Shown here: positions 26,322-36,850 of the stretch, in pieces | Layout: every line of letters starts with the position of its first letter | Numbering within the stretch: the first letter of the stretch is position 1 | Origin: Aequorivita echinoideorum | GTDB taxonomy: Bacteria; Bacteroidota; Bacteroidia; Flavobacteriales; Flavobacteriaceae | Reading direction: 5' to 3' | Assembly: GCF_018476645.1 (NCBI RefSeq) | Contig: NZ_JAHCTB010000001.1 | Span: forward strand, 496,001 to 560,000 | DNA length: 64,000 nt | Notes under the pieces: model-generated | What the model was told of the DNA's origin: nothing | The model's input: only the letters and a program-made list of their open reading frames with translations | Databases searched by the model: none | Made by a program: the position numbers and the translations under genes

Positions 26322-29044
26322 CAATCTATTTCTTTTTCGGTGAATGGAATATTTGGGTCGCAAATTTCCAAGATTAATTTTTTAAGTTCGCGTGTAAAAT
26401 ACTCCAAGGTTGCTTCGTTGATCAATTGATTTTTGGGCCCTCTTCCACTTTCTTTTGTGCCAAATTTCAGAAAACCACTTTGTAAATTTTTGAATGAAAT
26501 AATACCGGCTTCGGCATTTGTTATGGGTAGCTCTTTATCCATCATAAGCGCGTACGCCAGTATTTGAAAGGCTTTACTGTATTTATATTCCTGTGTGAGT
26601 TCTTCCCAATCAATCAATTCCACATCGTTTTGGTTCACCCTTCCGGTCTTGTAATCTATAATGCGTAACTGACCGTTATAGCGGTCTGCCCTATCAATTT
26701 TTCCATGAATATTGACCGGAAAATGTAACTCTGTTATAGCAATCTGCAATGTAAGGTTGGTTTCAATTTTTAATATCTCAATCACGTTTCCTTCATTTAC
26801 ATCAGCAATTTCTCTATCTATAAAATTAGAGACGTGGCGTTTTGCAACCTCAAAAATGATCAGGTTTTTTCCTTTTGAAAAATCCCCACCGCGAAAAGTC
26901 TTCTTGAATTGCCTCGTAACCTCATCGTGTATGTGTGATTTCAATATTATTAATTCTGAAGCTTTTAAAATTGAATTTTCAAATGGTTTGTAGAATGTTT
27001 CCAACGTATCGTGGACAATGCTCCCGAGCGTATTTGCCGCGACGGTTTCTTCCATTTCCTCAAATTCCTGTAATCTTAGTATTTTCTGAAAATAAAATTC
27101 CAATGGATTGCGGATATAACTTGTAAGAGCTGAAGGCGAAAAGCCTTTTTTAGCAATCTCTTCAAGTCTTTGCATTACGGCAGCGGTTTTATTTATCCGT
27201 TTTAAACCTTGTTTCCTTAGTTGAACTTTCGGCGTAATCACAATTTTTTCAATGGTGTGGTTGGGATGTTTCTCGATTTCGAGTTGCATTAAAAATCTGC
27301 TTTTTTCACCCGTATTGATTCCTTCGGAAAAATTATTGTAAAGTAGCGTGACGTTTGAAGCGCGATGGAGCAATCTGTAAAAATGATATGTGTAAATAGC
27401 ATCTTTTTCGGTATAAAGCGGCAGTTTAAAATGCTGCTTTAAATCATACGTAATAAAGGAAGCATTTGATTTTCCTGATGGAAAAATACCTTCGTTGACA
27501 GAGGTGATAATTACATTCTCAAAATCCAACACGCGTGTTTCCAAAACCCCCATAATTTGTAGACCGTTGTACGCATCGCCTTTAAAATCAAGTGATGCCG
27601 AAGCAACCAACTCATTATATAAAGACTGAACCGTTTTTATGGATTTTAAATGAGGGTATTTGCCATTTAAAGCTTTAATTTTTTTGAAAATGGAATGCAG
27701 TTCGTGCAATACCACCCGTTCAATCCTGTTCTCCTGAAATTTGTTTTGAAGTTTTTCAATTATTTTTTGGCAGGATTCAAGGGCCGTTACACTATTTTCA
27801 TCCCAATTTTGAAAAAGTAGTTTAATTATTTCTGCATCAGGGCTAAAAGTTTCCACCAAATATGAAACGGCGATATGTGTGGTATTGGATTCAATTATTT
27901 TTTCTGAAATAGAACTTGTACTCGGCAAGAGGGACGCACACAATGGATGGTTTAAAATCGCTAAAATGTCTTTGTAATAAAGCACGTCAGTTTTGCGAAG
28001 ATGCAACATAAAAAGTAATTCGAAGAAAACGACGGCGGGGAAACCTTTCAACGGCGCACCCATTGTAATATTTAGGTTTTGAATGTTTTTCGGCAGGGAA
28101 TGAAGCAGTGGCAATAATAGAGTTTCATCGCCTAAAACGATTGCTGTTTTGCTTAATTCTTCATCTGAAAATTGCATCAAGGTTTCACCAACAAACTTTA
28201 CTTGTGCTATATTTTTTTGTGCCTCAACAATTTTGAAATGTTTATTTTTCTGAAAATTATTTGCAATAAAATTCAGTTTATGTTGATCAAAATAGGGCCA
28301 TTCCTTCAAATAACCTCTTACAAAATACGAGGCACTGTGTTTATCATCATTAAAAAACCATTCGTCTATATCCCAGAAAATCTCCGAATTGCCAGTTTCT
28401 AAGAGGACTTGGATAATCTGTTGCTCAGCAGCATTTAAAGCATTAAACCCTATAAAAATGTGTTTTTTATTTCCATTGACCGAAATATAATGTTCGATTG
28501 CGCTGGCGGCCTCGCGATATACCATACCTTGGTATCCCGCATTTTCCTTTAGCAAAAGGGATTGAATGTTTTCATACAATTCAAAAAGACTGTTCCAAAA
28601 ACGTAAATAATTTTGGACCAAAGGAGTCTGCTCATTGTTAACTCCCCATCTTTCCAAATTCTTGATATCTGCCAAATAATTAAAGAATTTTACGGGATTT
28701 ATAAGATAGCGGTCAACTTCATTGAAATCGTTCAATAAGGTATTTGCCCACGTCGAAAATGTTTCAAAATCTTCCTTTTCTTTAATGGATTCTGTTAGTA
28801 GATAAGCGTGATAGATTTTGAAAATTAATTCGATATTATCTTTTATTTTAAGATCTGAAAGTTCTTCAACAAATTCCTCAATACTCCAAATAGTTGGGGC
28901 AAACTGAGTGGAAGTTGTGATTGATTTCAATTCATTTTTCAAGAAACCACCGGCTCTCCTGCTGGGAAGTATGAATGTGAGAGCGGATAAATCTGAGTGC
29001 TCATTTTTTATTTTCGAAAGTGTTTCCTGTAGAAATGTACGCAT
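26321..29044 (-). CDS. addB: AddB-like PD-(D/E)XK nuclease/inactive helicase
   Basis: This 907-residue protein resembles the AddB subunit of the AddAB helicase-nuclease, which processes double-strand breaks for recombination. LPSRRAG near residue 27 is the family N-terminal motif. The middle is a degenerate helicase. The C-terminal nuclease has SIVHDTLE (His), KIDRADRYNGQLRIIDYKTG (D and DYK) and a QILAYALM helix. I do not see the four-cysteine Fe-S cluster of some AddB proteins. Its partner addA is about 2.8 kb upstream on the same strand, separated by ompA and kbl. Confidence 0.82.
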   Translation of the reverse strand: MRTFLQETLSKIKNEHSDLSALTFILPSRRAGGFLKNELKSITTSTQFAPTIWSIEEFVEELSDLKIKDNIELIFKIYHAYLLTESIKEKEDFETFSTWANTLLNDFNEVDRYLINPVKFFNYLADIKNLERWGVNNEQTPLVQNYLRFWNSLFELYENIQSLLLKENAGYQGMVYREAASAIEHYISVNGNKKHIFIGFNALNAAEQQIIQVLLETGNSEIFWDIDEWFFNDDKHSASYFVRGYLKEWPYFDQHKLNFIANNFQKNKHFKIVEAQKNIAQVKFVGETLMQFSDEELSKTAIVLGDETLLLPLLHSLPKNIQNLNITMGAPLKGFPAVVFFELLFMLHLRKTDVLYYKDILAILNHPLCASLLPSTSSISEKIIESNTTHIAVSYLVETFSPDAEIIKLLFQNWDENSVTALESCQKIIEKLQNKFQENRIERVVLHELHSIFKKIKALNGKYPHLKSIKTVQSLYNELVASASLDFKGDAYNGLQIMGVLETRVLDFENVIITSVNEGIFPSGKSNASFITYDLKQHFKLPLYTEKDAIYTYHFYRLLHRASNVTLLYNNFSEGINTGEKSRFLMQLEIEKHPNHTIEKIVITPKVQLRKQGLKRINKTAAVMQRLEEIAKKGFSPSALTSYIRNPLEFYFQKILRLQEFEEMEETVAANTLGSIVHDTLETFYKPFENSILKASELIILKSHIHDEVTRQFKKTFRGGDFSKGKNLIIFEVAKRHVSNFIDREIADVNEGNVIEILKIETNLTLQIAITELHFPVNIHGKIDRADRYNGQLRIIDYKTGRVNQNDVELIDWEELTQEYKYSKAFQILAYALMMDKELPITNAEAGIISFKNLQSGFLKFGTKESGRGPKNQLINEATLEYFTRELKKLILEICDPNIPFTEKEID

Positions 29045-29052
29045 ACCTAAAA

Positions 29053-29086
29053 ATAAGAAACGCCTCCGAAAATCGGAGGCGTTTCA
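29053..29086 (-). terminator. Terminator after the OmpA gene
   Basis: A perfect 13-bp stem has arms at 29057-29069 (GAAACGCCTCCGA) and 29073-29085 and a 3-nt loop, followed on the minus strand by TTATTTTT. It separates ompA from addB, which starts 28 bp further on. Confidence 0.85.
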
Positions 29087-29115
29087 ATCTATTTATTAAA
29101 ACTTATCTGTTGAAA

Positions 29116-30504
29116 TTATTTCTTTAAAGAAATTTCAACACGACGGTTTTGTTGTCTACCAGCTTTAGTTGCGTTAGTAGCGATTGGTCTAGACTCACCG
29201 TAACCAATTGATGTTAATCTGCTACCGTCCATACCTATAGTAGTTAGGTAATCTCTTACAGAAGCAGCTCTGTCATTAGATAATCTTTGGTTGAGCTCGT
29301 CGCTACCTTGGCTATCTGTGTGGCCTTCTATTTCGAATCTTGCATTTGGATATTCTTTCATAATATCAGCGATATTTTGAAGAACAGCATAAGATTCTTT
29401 TCTGATGGTAGCTTTACCAAGGTCAAATAGGATAGTTTTAGAGTACTCATTCAATTGCTTAATGATTTCTACAGAAACTTCTGGGCAACCTTTGTTAGCA
29501 ACAGTACCTGGAACGTCTGGACATTGATCATCTTTATCCAATACACCATCACCATCTTTATCTTTGTAAGGGCAACCATTGTTTGCAGCAGGACCAGCTT
29601 CGTTTGGACAAGCATCATCTTTATCAGCGATACCATCACCATCAGCATCTGGGCAACCGTTTAGTGCAGCAACACCTGCAACAGTAGGACACTCATCTTG
29701 AGGATCAGCAATACCATCACCGTCTGTATCTGGACATCCATTAAATTCAGCTACACCAGGAGTGTTTGGGCAAGCATCTTGTCTGTCTTCGATTCCATCA
29801 CCGTCTGTATCAGGACATCCGTTGAATTCTGGAAGACCTGGAGTTTCTGGACACTCATCATCTTTATCAAAAATTCCATCACCATCAGTGTCTTTTCCAC
29901 CGAATTGGAAAACTACACCTGCAGAATGCTGGAAGTGTGTAATTCCGTAAGTATCCTCAAATGCTCTTTTATAAACAGATTGAAGGTTAAGTGCAAGATT
30001 GTCAGTAAACCAGATTTTTAAACCGGCAGTACCGTTAGCAGTACCAAAACCGATATCATCAACCCAAGTGTAACCACCACCAATACCTAAGTATGGATCA
30101 GCCCATCCACCAGGACCATTTAAAATGTTTCTGAAGCTGTATTTAATCTCACCATCAGCAGAGTAGTAGCTTAGGTCATCTGCAGGAGCGTCACCAATTT
30201 TGTCAATTCTGTTGATGGCACCAACAGCTGTAAATACAAAACCACTTCCAATATATCTGCTAATTCCTAATTTAGAAACCGATGGCAGTATATTCCAGTG
30301 GTCATTTGCGTTAAAATACTCATCAAAATAGTCGCCTCTTAAAGAAGGATCTATTCTTCCACCCTCGCTAGTTCCAACTGGGTAAACATCAACGGCGTTT
30401 ACACCAATCTCAATAGCCCAAGGGTTGTTTTCGTCTTGCGCATTCGCTACGCCAACTCCTAAGAATAAGATGGCAGCAACTAATAATCTGTTAAGATGTT
30501 TCAT
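29116..30504 (-). CDS. OmpA-family protein with thrombospondin type-3 repeats
   Basis: This 462-residue outer-membrane protein has a signal peptide ending ANAQ, a ~190-residue beta-barrel and five calcium-binding TSP3 repeats (DTDGDGIxDxxDxCP) at about 205-335. A C-terminal OmpA domain has the peptidoglycan-binding pattern [12 protein letters not shown] and [10 protein letters not shown]. It links the outer membrane to the cell wall. Codon use looks biased to a highly expressed set, consistent with the strong consensus promoter. Confidence 0.93.
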   Translation of the reverse strand: MKHLNRLLVAAILFLGVGVANAQDENNPWAIEIGVNAVDVYPVGTSEGGRIDPSLRGDYFDEYFNANDHWNILPSVSKLGISRYIGSGFVFTAVGAINRIDKIGDAPADDLSYYSADGEIKYSFRNILNGPGGWADPYLGIGGGYTWVDDIGFGTANGTAGLKIWFTDNLALNLQSVYKRAFEDTYGITHFQHSAGVVFQFGGKDTDGDGIFDKDDECPETPGLPEFNGCPDTDGDGIEDRQDACPNTPGVAEFNGCPDTDGDGIADPQDECPTVAGVAALNGCPDADGDGIADKDDACPNEAGPAANNGCPYKDKDGDGVLDKDDQCPDVPGTVANKGCPEVSVEIIKQLNEYSKTILFDLGKATIRKESYAVLQNIADIMKEYPNARFEIEGHTDSQGSDELNQRLSNDRAASVRDYLTTIGMDGSRLTSIGYGESRPIATNATKAGRQQNRRVEISLKK

Positions 30505-30539
30505 ATTCGATTGTTTAATTTTTAAGTGTTAATTAGAAG

Positions 30540-30570
30540 CAAAAGTAAGTTGTTAAAATTTATAAACAAA
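30540..30570 (-). promoter_or_regulatory. Consensus promoter of the OmpA gene
   Basis: On the minus strand TTTG (plus 30567-30570) is followed after exactly 19 nt by TACTTTTG (plus 30540-30547), a full match to the Bacteroidetes -33/-7 consensus. It lies 36 nt upstream of the start. Confidence 0.75.
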
Positions 30571-30625
30571 AGCAAATTTTATAAAATTTTCCTAAAGTCC
30601 TTGCTGAGTGTACATAAACCGTGGG

Positions 30626-31822
30626 TCACGAGATGACCTCCAATTTTTTGCCCACCTTAATAAATGCATTTATTGCTTTATCCAAATGTTCTTTTTTATG
30701 TGCGGCAGATAGCTGAACTCTAATTCTTGCTTTCTCTTTTGGAACAACTGGAAAGAAAAACCCGATAACGTAAATGCCTTCTTCTAACAGCATATCTGCC
30801 ATTTTTTGCGAAAGTTTTGCATCATACAGCATAACCGGAACAATCGCAGAATCCCCGTCAATTATATCAAACCCTGCGTCCATCATTCCTTTTTTGAAAT
30901 ACGCAGTATTCTCAGCCAATTTGTTTCGTAACGCATTGTCATTTGTGAGCATCTCAAATACCTTGATCGATGCGCCAACAATTGCTGGCGCAAGGGAATT
31001 CGAAAACAGATAAGGTCGTGAACGTTGGCGAAGTAAATCTATTATTTCCTTTTTGCCCGTAGTGTATCCGCCCATGGCACCGCCCAAGGCTTTTCCAAGT
31101 GTGCCTGTTATGATGTCAATTCGGCCCATTACGCCTTTTTCCTCTAAGGTTCCGCGACCGGTATCGCCTATAAATCCTGCTGCGTGGCATTCATCAATCA
31201 TCACAAGCGCATCGTATTTATCTGCCAAATCACAAATTTGATCCAGTGACGCAACCAAACCATCCATTGAAAAAACGCCATCGGTGACAATTATCTTAAA
31301 TCGGGCGCCATTCATATTCGCTTTTATAAGCTGCTGCTCCAGATCTTCCATATTACTATTTTCATAGCGGTAGCGCGCAGCCTTGCAAAGACGAACGCCA
31401 TCAATGATTGATGCATGGTTCAATGAATCTGATATGATGGCATCTTCTTCACCTAAAAGCGGTTCAAATACGCCACCGTTGGCATCAAAGGCCGCAGCAT
31501 ATAATATTGTGTCTTCGGTTTGGTAGAATTCAGCAATCTTTTTTTCCAATTCTTTATGAATGTCCTGTGTTCCGCAGATAAAACGCACAGAAGACATTCC
31601 AAAACCGTGTGTGTCCATGGCATCCTTTGCTGCTTGGATTACCTCCTTGTTTGATGACAATCCAAGATAATTATTTGCGCAAAAATTGATCACTTCTTCC
31701 CCAGTAGAAATCTTAATCACCGCATCTTGAGGTGATGTAATGATGCGTTCCTTTTTGTAAAGTCCATTCTCTTTAATTTCCTCTATTTCATTTTGAAGAT
31801 GCTCCTTTATTTTTCCGTACAT
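30626..31822 (-). CDS. kbl: Glycine C-acetyltransferase (2-amino-3-ketobutyrate CoA ligase)
   Basis: This 398-residue fold-I PLP enzyme cleaves 2-amino-3-ketobutyrate with CoA to glycine and acetyl-CoA in threonine breakdown. [32 protein letters not shown]-like [17 protein letters not shown] and the PLP-lysine motif [10 protein letters not shown] all match E. coli Kbl, whose length is the same. The ATG at 31822 is preferred over an in-frame TTG at 31855. No threonine dehydrogenase gene is adjacent. It lies 35 bp after addA. Confidence 0.94.
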   Translation of the reverse strand: MYGKIKEHLQNEIEEIKENGLYKKERIITSPQDAVIKISTGEEVINFCANNYLGLSSNKEVIQAAKDAMDTHGFGMSSVRFICGTQDIHKELEKKIAEFYQTEDTILYAAAFDANGGVFEPLLGEEDAIISDSLNHASIIDGVRLCKAARYRYENSNMEDLEQQLIKANMNGARFKIIVTDGVFSMDGLVASLDQICDLADKYDALVMIDECHAAGFIGDTGRGTLEEKGVMGRIDIITGTLGKALGGAMGGYTTGKKEIIDLLRQRSRPYLFSNSLAPAIVGASIKVFEMLTNDNALRNKLAENTAYFKKGMMDAGFDIIDGDSAIVPVMLYDAKLSQKMADMLLEEGIYVIGFFFPVVPKEKARIRVQLSAAHKKEHLDKAINAFIKVGKKLEVIS

Positions 31823-31857
31823 TTTTAAAATTTTTTCCAGTTTTTGATACTTCAAAT

Positions 31858-34800
31858 TTAAACTTTATTTATCACAATGGCGTCGTTAGTATAGATTAGG
31901 ATTTTTTCGATAACCTTAAATCCCATATCCTCTATAGCATTAGCATAGCTGTTGATTTGCGTTATATGTTTCTGACTTTCATTTCCCGTTTTATAGTCCA
32001 CAACAACGGCGGTGTTGTCCAAAAAAATATTGAGTCGATCGGGCCGAAGAATAATTCCTTCCTTCGAAATTATATCCCGTTCCGAAAAAACATTGCCATT
32101 TCCGTCAAATAGATATTTTAATTCAGGGTGATTGATAATTGTGGAAACCGTCCGCCGCAAATTTTGTAATTCTTCGGTTGTGGTATTTCCCCTTTGTTCT
32201 ATTTCATATAAAATTTCTTCTGCATCGCTTGCAGAAATAATTTTTGCCATAACATCGTGCAGTAAATTTCCTGCGGAAATTGCAACCTCACTTTCAGTAT
32301 TCCAAAGCAAGGCGTCTTTTGAAATTATATTCAAATTATGCGCCTCTGGATTTGAGGATATATATATAGGTGTAACTTGAAATGCAATTTCCTTCTTCTT
32401 TGAAATTTTTTCGGTGTCTGTTCCAAAGGAATATGTGGTGGAGTTTTCGTTCCATAAATTTCTATATTTCAAAAACTCCAAAAAGAAATGATTGTAGTTC
32501 TGCGGTATAGCATCCTTTCGCTCCGAAGGTTTTTCTGAAAAAATATACAATTTTTCAACGGCCCGCGTTAAGGCAACATACAGCAAGTTCAAGTTATCCA
32601 ACTCCAACTTGCTTCTATGCTCCAAATATAATTGCGCTCCCATGGTGCCGTAATCTGAAATTTCTGTTTTGTAATTTATTTGCGCTTCGGTGAATGAATA
32701 TTCATCTTCACCAAGCGGGTACCACACTTTGTCTTTTCGTGCATCGTAAATGTTGATATCGGCGAAGGGAAAAATAACTACCTGAAATTCCAGCCCTTTG
32801 GATTTGTGGATAGTCATCAATTGCACCGCATTTGCTCCCGCTACGGCGGCTACGGAAGCGGTTTCCTTTTTGGTTTGCCAATAATCCAAAAATGAGATTT
32901 TATCTGCAGTTGATTGTTGCTCAAATTCCAAAACCAAATCCATAAATCCAAAAAGATAGGCATCCGCGATATCGGAAAGCTTGAGTTGCTGTACGCAATA
33001 TTCAAACGTTTCGTAAAGAGAGTGTTTTTTTAATTCTGAAAAATCAAAATGAATCTCATAATTCTCTAGTTTTTTGCTGAAGTCTTCCAATGAAATATTT
33101 AAAAAATTGCCGAAGAAAGTATGCTTTTCCTCTGAAATGGAAAGCTGGTCGTGTAGCAAATCCAGCAATACTATTTTTGCCTCTTCATTTTTGGATTGCA
33201 AGCTTATTTTTAAAGTGAGAATTAAAATTTGAACGATTGCGGAAGACTGCAGCAGCAAAGTTTCCGAAGAAACCACTTGCACATCGCGCTCCATTAAATA
33301 AGCTCCTAAAGCAATGCCCTCGCTTTTTTTCCGGGTTAAAATGCAGATATCGCTTTCATCAAAACCTTTTTCTTTAACTTCAAGAATGGTTTGGTAAACA
33401 AGTTCGCAATAGGTTTCGGTTTTCTCATTTTTGTTTTCACCTTCAATAAATTCAAGTTTTACAAACCCATTTTCCCTCTCGTTACATTTTTGTTTATTTC
33501 CAATTTCATATAAGCTTGTATGCGCCGGATTTGCAAAATATTTTGAAATAAATGTAAAAAATTGATTGTTGAAATCGATAATCTCCCGGCAACTGCGATA
33601 ATTAGTGTCCAAATTGAGTACCTCTTGCTTTATCGTAAACGGATTATCACCAAGATTGAGACGTATAAATTGCTCAGGAAGTCCGCCGCGCCAGCGGTAG
33701 ATACTCTGTTTTGCATCTCCCACCAAAAGTAAACTGCCGGAATGCGCATCCGTTTGTTGGGAAAGGGTATTATCAATCAGCGGAATTAAATTTTCCCATT
33801 GCAATTTTGAGGTATCTTGAAATTCATCGATAAAAAAATGGCGGTATTTTTCTCCCAAACGTTCATAAATAAAAGGTGCGGGCTGGTTTTTTATTTCAGA
33901 ATTTATGAGCGCATTGAATTCAGAAATCGGTAAAATATTCTTCTCATTTTTGATATTTTCAATTTCTTGGTTTACCAAATTGATGACTGATAGCGGATTT
34001 AAATTCGCTAAAATGGAATCGATTAGCCAAAGTTGGATAACTGCCTGCTTCGTTTGTTCAAATTTTTCAACAAAGACTGGAGCCAGACTATCAATAATCG
34101 CCTTTTTACTCGCCGAAACCCGTGCAGGATAAAGCGGTTTATCTGCCATGGTATCCTGCCACTTCAGGCCAAAGCCCACACCAAAATCACTACTTGCAAT
34201 TTTCTGAAAATATTTCGGTAAATATCCACTGCTAAAATCGGAATGTTCCAAACCATTGTCATCAATAAGCAGTAGTGTTTCTGAAGCAATTTGAACCAAA
34301 TTCGCTGAAATCGACTTTTTTGCTTGCAATAATTCATTTTTGAATTGAAGAAAATCCTGCAGCGTTTTTTGCTTTAAAATAGAAACTTGTGGGGCTTCAT
34401 TTTCGCTGTAAAGCAAACCCGCCGCTGCAACAATATCTTTTGAAATGTCCCAAGATTTATCATCGTCCGTTTTTTCCAAAGCAAAATCCAGCAGGACTTT
34501 GGTAATCGCCTCGTCCTGTCCAGCCTTGCTCAGCAATAGATCCACGGCTTCCGTCAATAGCTGATTAATATCCAGCGTAATTTCAAAATTTGTAGCGAGC
34601 TTGAGGTCGCGCGCAAAAGTGCGGATTAGCCGGTGATTAAATCTATCGATAGTCTCCACACTAAATGCTGCATAATTGTGGAGCAAATGCTTTAGAATTT
34701 TTTGGGACTTATGTTGAATTTCAACTTCGGAAAGACCCGTTTCTTCAGCAAGGGCTTCCATCATCGGCGTAGGATTAACAGTACTTTCCGCCTCACTGAA

Positions 34801-34995
34801 TTTTACGAGCGTATCTACAATACGCTGTTTCATTTCCGCCACAGCCTTATTTGTGAACGTGATGGCAAGCAACTGTTTATAGTGGCCTTCAAAATCGTGT
34901 GAAAGTATTTGTTTTAAATATTCCTTTACAAGCGTAAACGTTTTTCCGCTTCCGGCGGCCGCATCGTAAATTAGAAATGGAGACTTTTTTTCCAA
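31858..34995 (-). CDS. addA: AddA-like UvrD/REP helicase with nuclease domain
   Basis: This 1045-residue protein starts with the Walker A motif AAAGSGKT (about 12-19). It continues with the superfamily-1 motifs [49 protein letters not shown] and [14 protein letters not shown]. The C-terminal ~100 residues have a RecB-like nuclease core ([18 protein letters not shown]). With addB it would form a RecBCD-equivalent break-processing enzyme. It is the first gene of addA-kbl-ompA-addB. Confidence 0.88.
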   Translation of the reverse strand: MEKKSPFLIYDAAAGSGKTFTLVKEYLKQILSHDFEGHYKQLLAITFTNKAVAEMKQRIVDTLVKFSEAESTVNPTPMMEALAEETGLSEVEIQHKSQKILKHLLHNYAAFSVETIDRFNHRLIRTFARDLKLATNFEITLDINQLLTEAVDLLLSKAGQDEAITKVLLDFALEKTDDDKSWDISKDIVAAAGLLYSENEAPQVSILKQKTLQDFLQFKNELLQAKKSISANLVQIASETLLLIDDNGLEHSDFSSGYLPKYFQKIASSDFGVGFGLKWQDTMADKPLYPARVSASKKAIIDSLAPVFVEKFEQTKQAVIQLWLIDSILANLNPLSVINLVNQEIENIKNEKNILPISEFNALINSEIKNQPAPFIYERLGEKYRHFFIDEFQDTSKLQWENLIPLIDNTLSQQTDAHSGSLLLVGDAKQSIYRWRGGLPEQFIRLNLGDNPFTIKQEVLNLDTNYRSCREIIDFNNQFFTFISKYFANPAHTSLYEIGNKQKCNERENGFVKLEFIEGENKNEKTETYCELVYQTILEVKEKGFDESDICILTRKKSEGIALGAYLMERDVQVVSSETLLLQSSAIVQILILTLKISLQSKNEEAKIVLLDLLHDQLSISEEKHTFFGNFLNISLEDFSKKLENYEIHFDFSELKKHSLYETFEYCVQQLKLSDIADAYLFGFMDLVLEFEQQSTADKISFLDYWQTKKETASVAAVAGANAVQLMTIHKSKGLEFQVVIFPFADINIYDARKDKVWYPLGEDEYSFTEAQINYKTEISDYGTMGAQLYLEHRSKLELDNLNLLYVALTRAVEKLYIFSEKPSERKDAIPQNYNHFFLEFLKYRNLWNENSTTYSFGTDTEKISKKKEIAFQVTPIYISSNPEAHNLNIISKDALLWNTESEVAISAGNLLHDVMAKIISASDAEEILYEIEQRGNTTTEELQNLRRTVSTIINHPELKYLFDGNGNVFSERDIISKEGIILRPDRLNIFLDNTAVVVDYKTGNESQKHITQINSYANAIEDMGFKVIEKILIYTNDAIVINKV

Positions 34996-35151
34996 ATAAA
35001 AAATTTTTATAACTGCTTCTGCAACTACTAAATTGAATAAAATTAATCTATTGCGCTATAAAAATCTTATAAGTTTTATAACACATATAAAATTTGGGAA
35101 TGCCTAAATTTGAGTGAATTTAATAATAACTAATATAAAAACGATATAATT

Positions 35152-35760
35152 ATGTCTTTTGAATTACCAAAATTACCGTACTCATTTGATGCCCTTGAAC
35201 CAAACATTGATGCAAAAACAATGGAAATTCACCACGATAAGCACCATCAAGGCTATACCGATAAATTGAACGACGCCATAAAAGGCACCGATATGGAAGG
35301 AAAAACAATCGAGAATATTTTAATAAATCTCGATATGGAGAATAAAGCTGTTCGTAACAATGGTGGTGGATTTTACAATCACAGTCTTTTCTGGAAAGTG
35401 ATGTCGCCCAACGGAGGCGGAAAACCTTCCGGCGATCTTGCAAAAGCAATTGATAGCGCATTTGGAAGCTTTGAGGACTTTAAAGAGAAATTTTCTGAGG
35501 CTGCAAAAACGCAGTTTGGCTCAGGCTGGGCTTGGCTTTGCGTTCATAAAGGCGGAAAAGTTGAAGTTTGTTCTACACCAAACCAAGACAATCCCTTAAT
35601 GCCAAAAGTAGGTTGCGGCGGAACGCCAATCTTGGGACTTGACGTATGGGAGCATGCATATTATTTAAAATATCAGAACAAACGTCCGGATTATGTTAGT
35701 GCCTTCTGGAACGTTGTAAATTGGGAAGAAGTATCTGCAAACTACGCAAAGAATAAATAA
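35152..35760 (+). CDS. sodA: Superoxide dismutase, Mn/Fe family
   Basis: This 202-residue protein carries the metal ligands H27, H77 (FYNHSLFW), D164 and H168 (DVWEHAYY). Q145 in NQDNPLM is the position that marks Mn-type enzymes, so manganese preference is inferred; cambialistic use is possible. There is no signal peptide, so it is cytoplasmic. A TAAATTTG box lies at 35105-35112. A terminator with a T9 tail follows. Confidence 0.93.
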   Translation: MSFELPKLPYSFDALEPNIDAKTMEIHHDKHHQGYTDKLNDAIKGTDMEGKTIENILINLDMENKAVRNNGGGFYNHSLFWKVMSPNGGGKPSGDLAKAIDSAFGSFEDFKEKFSEAAKTQFGSGWAWLCVHKGGKVEVCSTPNQDNPLMPKVGCGGTPILGLDVWEHAYYLKYQNKRPDYVSAFWNVVNWEEVSANYAKNK

Positions 35761-35783
35761 TATATTTTTCCGATATTGATTTA

Positions 35784-35816
35784 AAACGTCGCCCATTCAA
35801 GGCGGCGTTTTTTTTT
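35784..35816 (+). terminator. Terminator after the superoxide dismutase gene
   Basis: The stem AAACGTCGCC (35784-35793)/GGCGGCGTTT (35801-35810), with one mismatch, is followed by a T run. Confidence 0.8.
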
Positions 35817-36162
35817 GAAAGTCAAAAAAAGCAAACAATTTTTTATTAATATGATGCAGCTCGAAGAATATTTCCGTGAAAGGAGAGAAATTGCGCAACT
35901 CGCCACTCCGAAAGATTCGGGCATATGCAGGTTCACCGAATGATGAAAAAGCAAACGATGTTATTGTAAAATGAAATGGCTCGCAGAAAATTTTTCGTTA
36001 ATAATAAAAAGTGCAGCTCGCCACCCCGAAAGATTTGGGTATATGCAGGTTCATCGAATGATGAAAAAGCAAACAATGTTATAGTAAAATGAAACGGCTC
36101 GCAGAAAATTTTTCGTTAATAATAGAAAAAGTGCAGCTCGCCACCCCGAAAGATTTGGGCAT

Positions 36163-36238
36163 AAAAAAAGGCAAACAATGTTTGCCTTTTTTTGCCCCAA
36201 ATCTACCATAAACTTAACCTACTTATGCTAATGGTATG
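36163..36238 (-). ncRNA. Candidate small RNA, copy 1
   Basis: On the minus strand TTG (plus 36270-36272) and TATATTTG (plus 36241-36248) form a promoter with 21-nt spacing. The RNA would begin near 36237 with a stem TACCAT/ATGGTA enclosing the conserved loop AAGTAGGTTAAG. AGATTTGGGGC follows, then a strong hairpin (GGCAAAC/GTTTGCC extended by A7/T7) ending in T7 at 36163-36169. The length is about 75 nt. It is a paralogue of the element at 36665-36739. Confidence 0.6.
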
Positions 36239-36664
36239 CCCAAATATATATCAATAATTTCAGCGGTATCAACCTTTTAGATAAAAGGCAATAATATTCG
36301 TTCAATGCATGTGGCTTATTTTTAATTATCTGTAAATCAGACTTTTAATTTCAACCGATTTCCTGTGCTAAATTCTTATTATTAATTTGAAAAAAGTATT
36401 CATCAAATTTTTTTCTTACAAAAATGGAGCAAAACATTCGCTTTGCTAAAATTTGCGTAATGAATATAAATCTTACAGATTGTGTCAAAAGTTTAAATTT
36501 CTCGTCAATCATTTTTAAAAAGAAATAAATCCAGCACTCGCCACCCCAAGATTTGGGGCATGAAAAAAGGCAGGCATACGGCTTAAAAAATTGTGAAACG
36601 GCTCGTTAATGCTTTCTGTAAAGAAAATAAATCCAGCACTCGCCACCCCGAGATTTGGGACATG

Positions 36665-36739
36665 AAAAAAGGCAGGCGTATGCCTACCTTTTTTGCCCCA
36701 AATCTTACCATAGACCTAACCTACTTACGCCTTATGGTA
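36665..36739 (-). ncRNA. Candidate small RNA, copy 2
   Basis: On the minus strand TTG (plus 36769-36771) and TATATTTG (plus 36744-36751) are 17 nt apart. The RNA would start near 36739 with a 9-bp stem CTTACCATA/TATGGTAAG, the loop AAGTAGGTTAGG, then ATTTGGGGC. A GGTAGGC/GCCTGCC-type terminator hairpin ends in T6 at 36665-36670. Both stems differ from copy 1 in a pair-preserving way. It lies 100 nt after the purF stop, with its own promoter. Confidence 0.6.
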
Positions 36740-36850
36740 AGTTCAAATATACTTTAAACTTTACTCAGCAATATTAGACAAAGGAACAATTTCGACTAAA
36801 GTCTATTGTTTCCGATTAACCGCTTCTTTCAATGTTAAAATTGGGAAAAT

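Larger units (their letters stand above)
35821..36740. repeat. Intergenic array of ~102-120-bp repeats (1.1-kb gene-poor region)
   Basis: The convergent gap between sod and purF (35761-36850) has no ordinary gene. The motif CTCGCCACyCCg followed by AGATTTGGG recurs at 35899, 36017, 36137, 36537 and 36639, with spacings of 118, 120, 400 and 102 bp. A partial copy starts near 35829. The first block shares long flanks (GATGAAAAAGCAAAC, CTCGCAGAAAATTTTTCGTT). Each block ends on the right in a long hairpin that is part of a candidate sRNA. Region 36275-36530 is unique AT-rich sequence in which I see nothing. No transposase or target duplication was seen. Confidence 0.8.

Noticed and set aside
29530-29900. 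Tandem DNA repeats as a CRISPR or satellite
   Set aside because: They encode the thrombospondin type-3 calcium repeats of the OmpA-family protein, in frame throughout.
26321-34995. addAB cluster as a phage-defence island
   Set aside because: AddAB is a housekeeping recombination enzyme here. Neighbours are metabolic and envelope genes, with no defence partner.
35821-36740. CRISPR-like array
   Set aside because: Repeats are long (102-120 bp) and contiguous with diverged flanks. There are no unique 30-40-bp spacers and no cas genes nearby.
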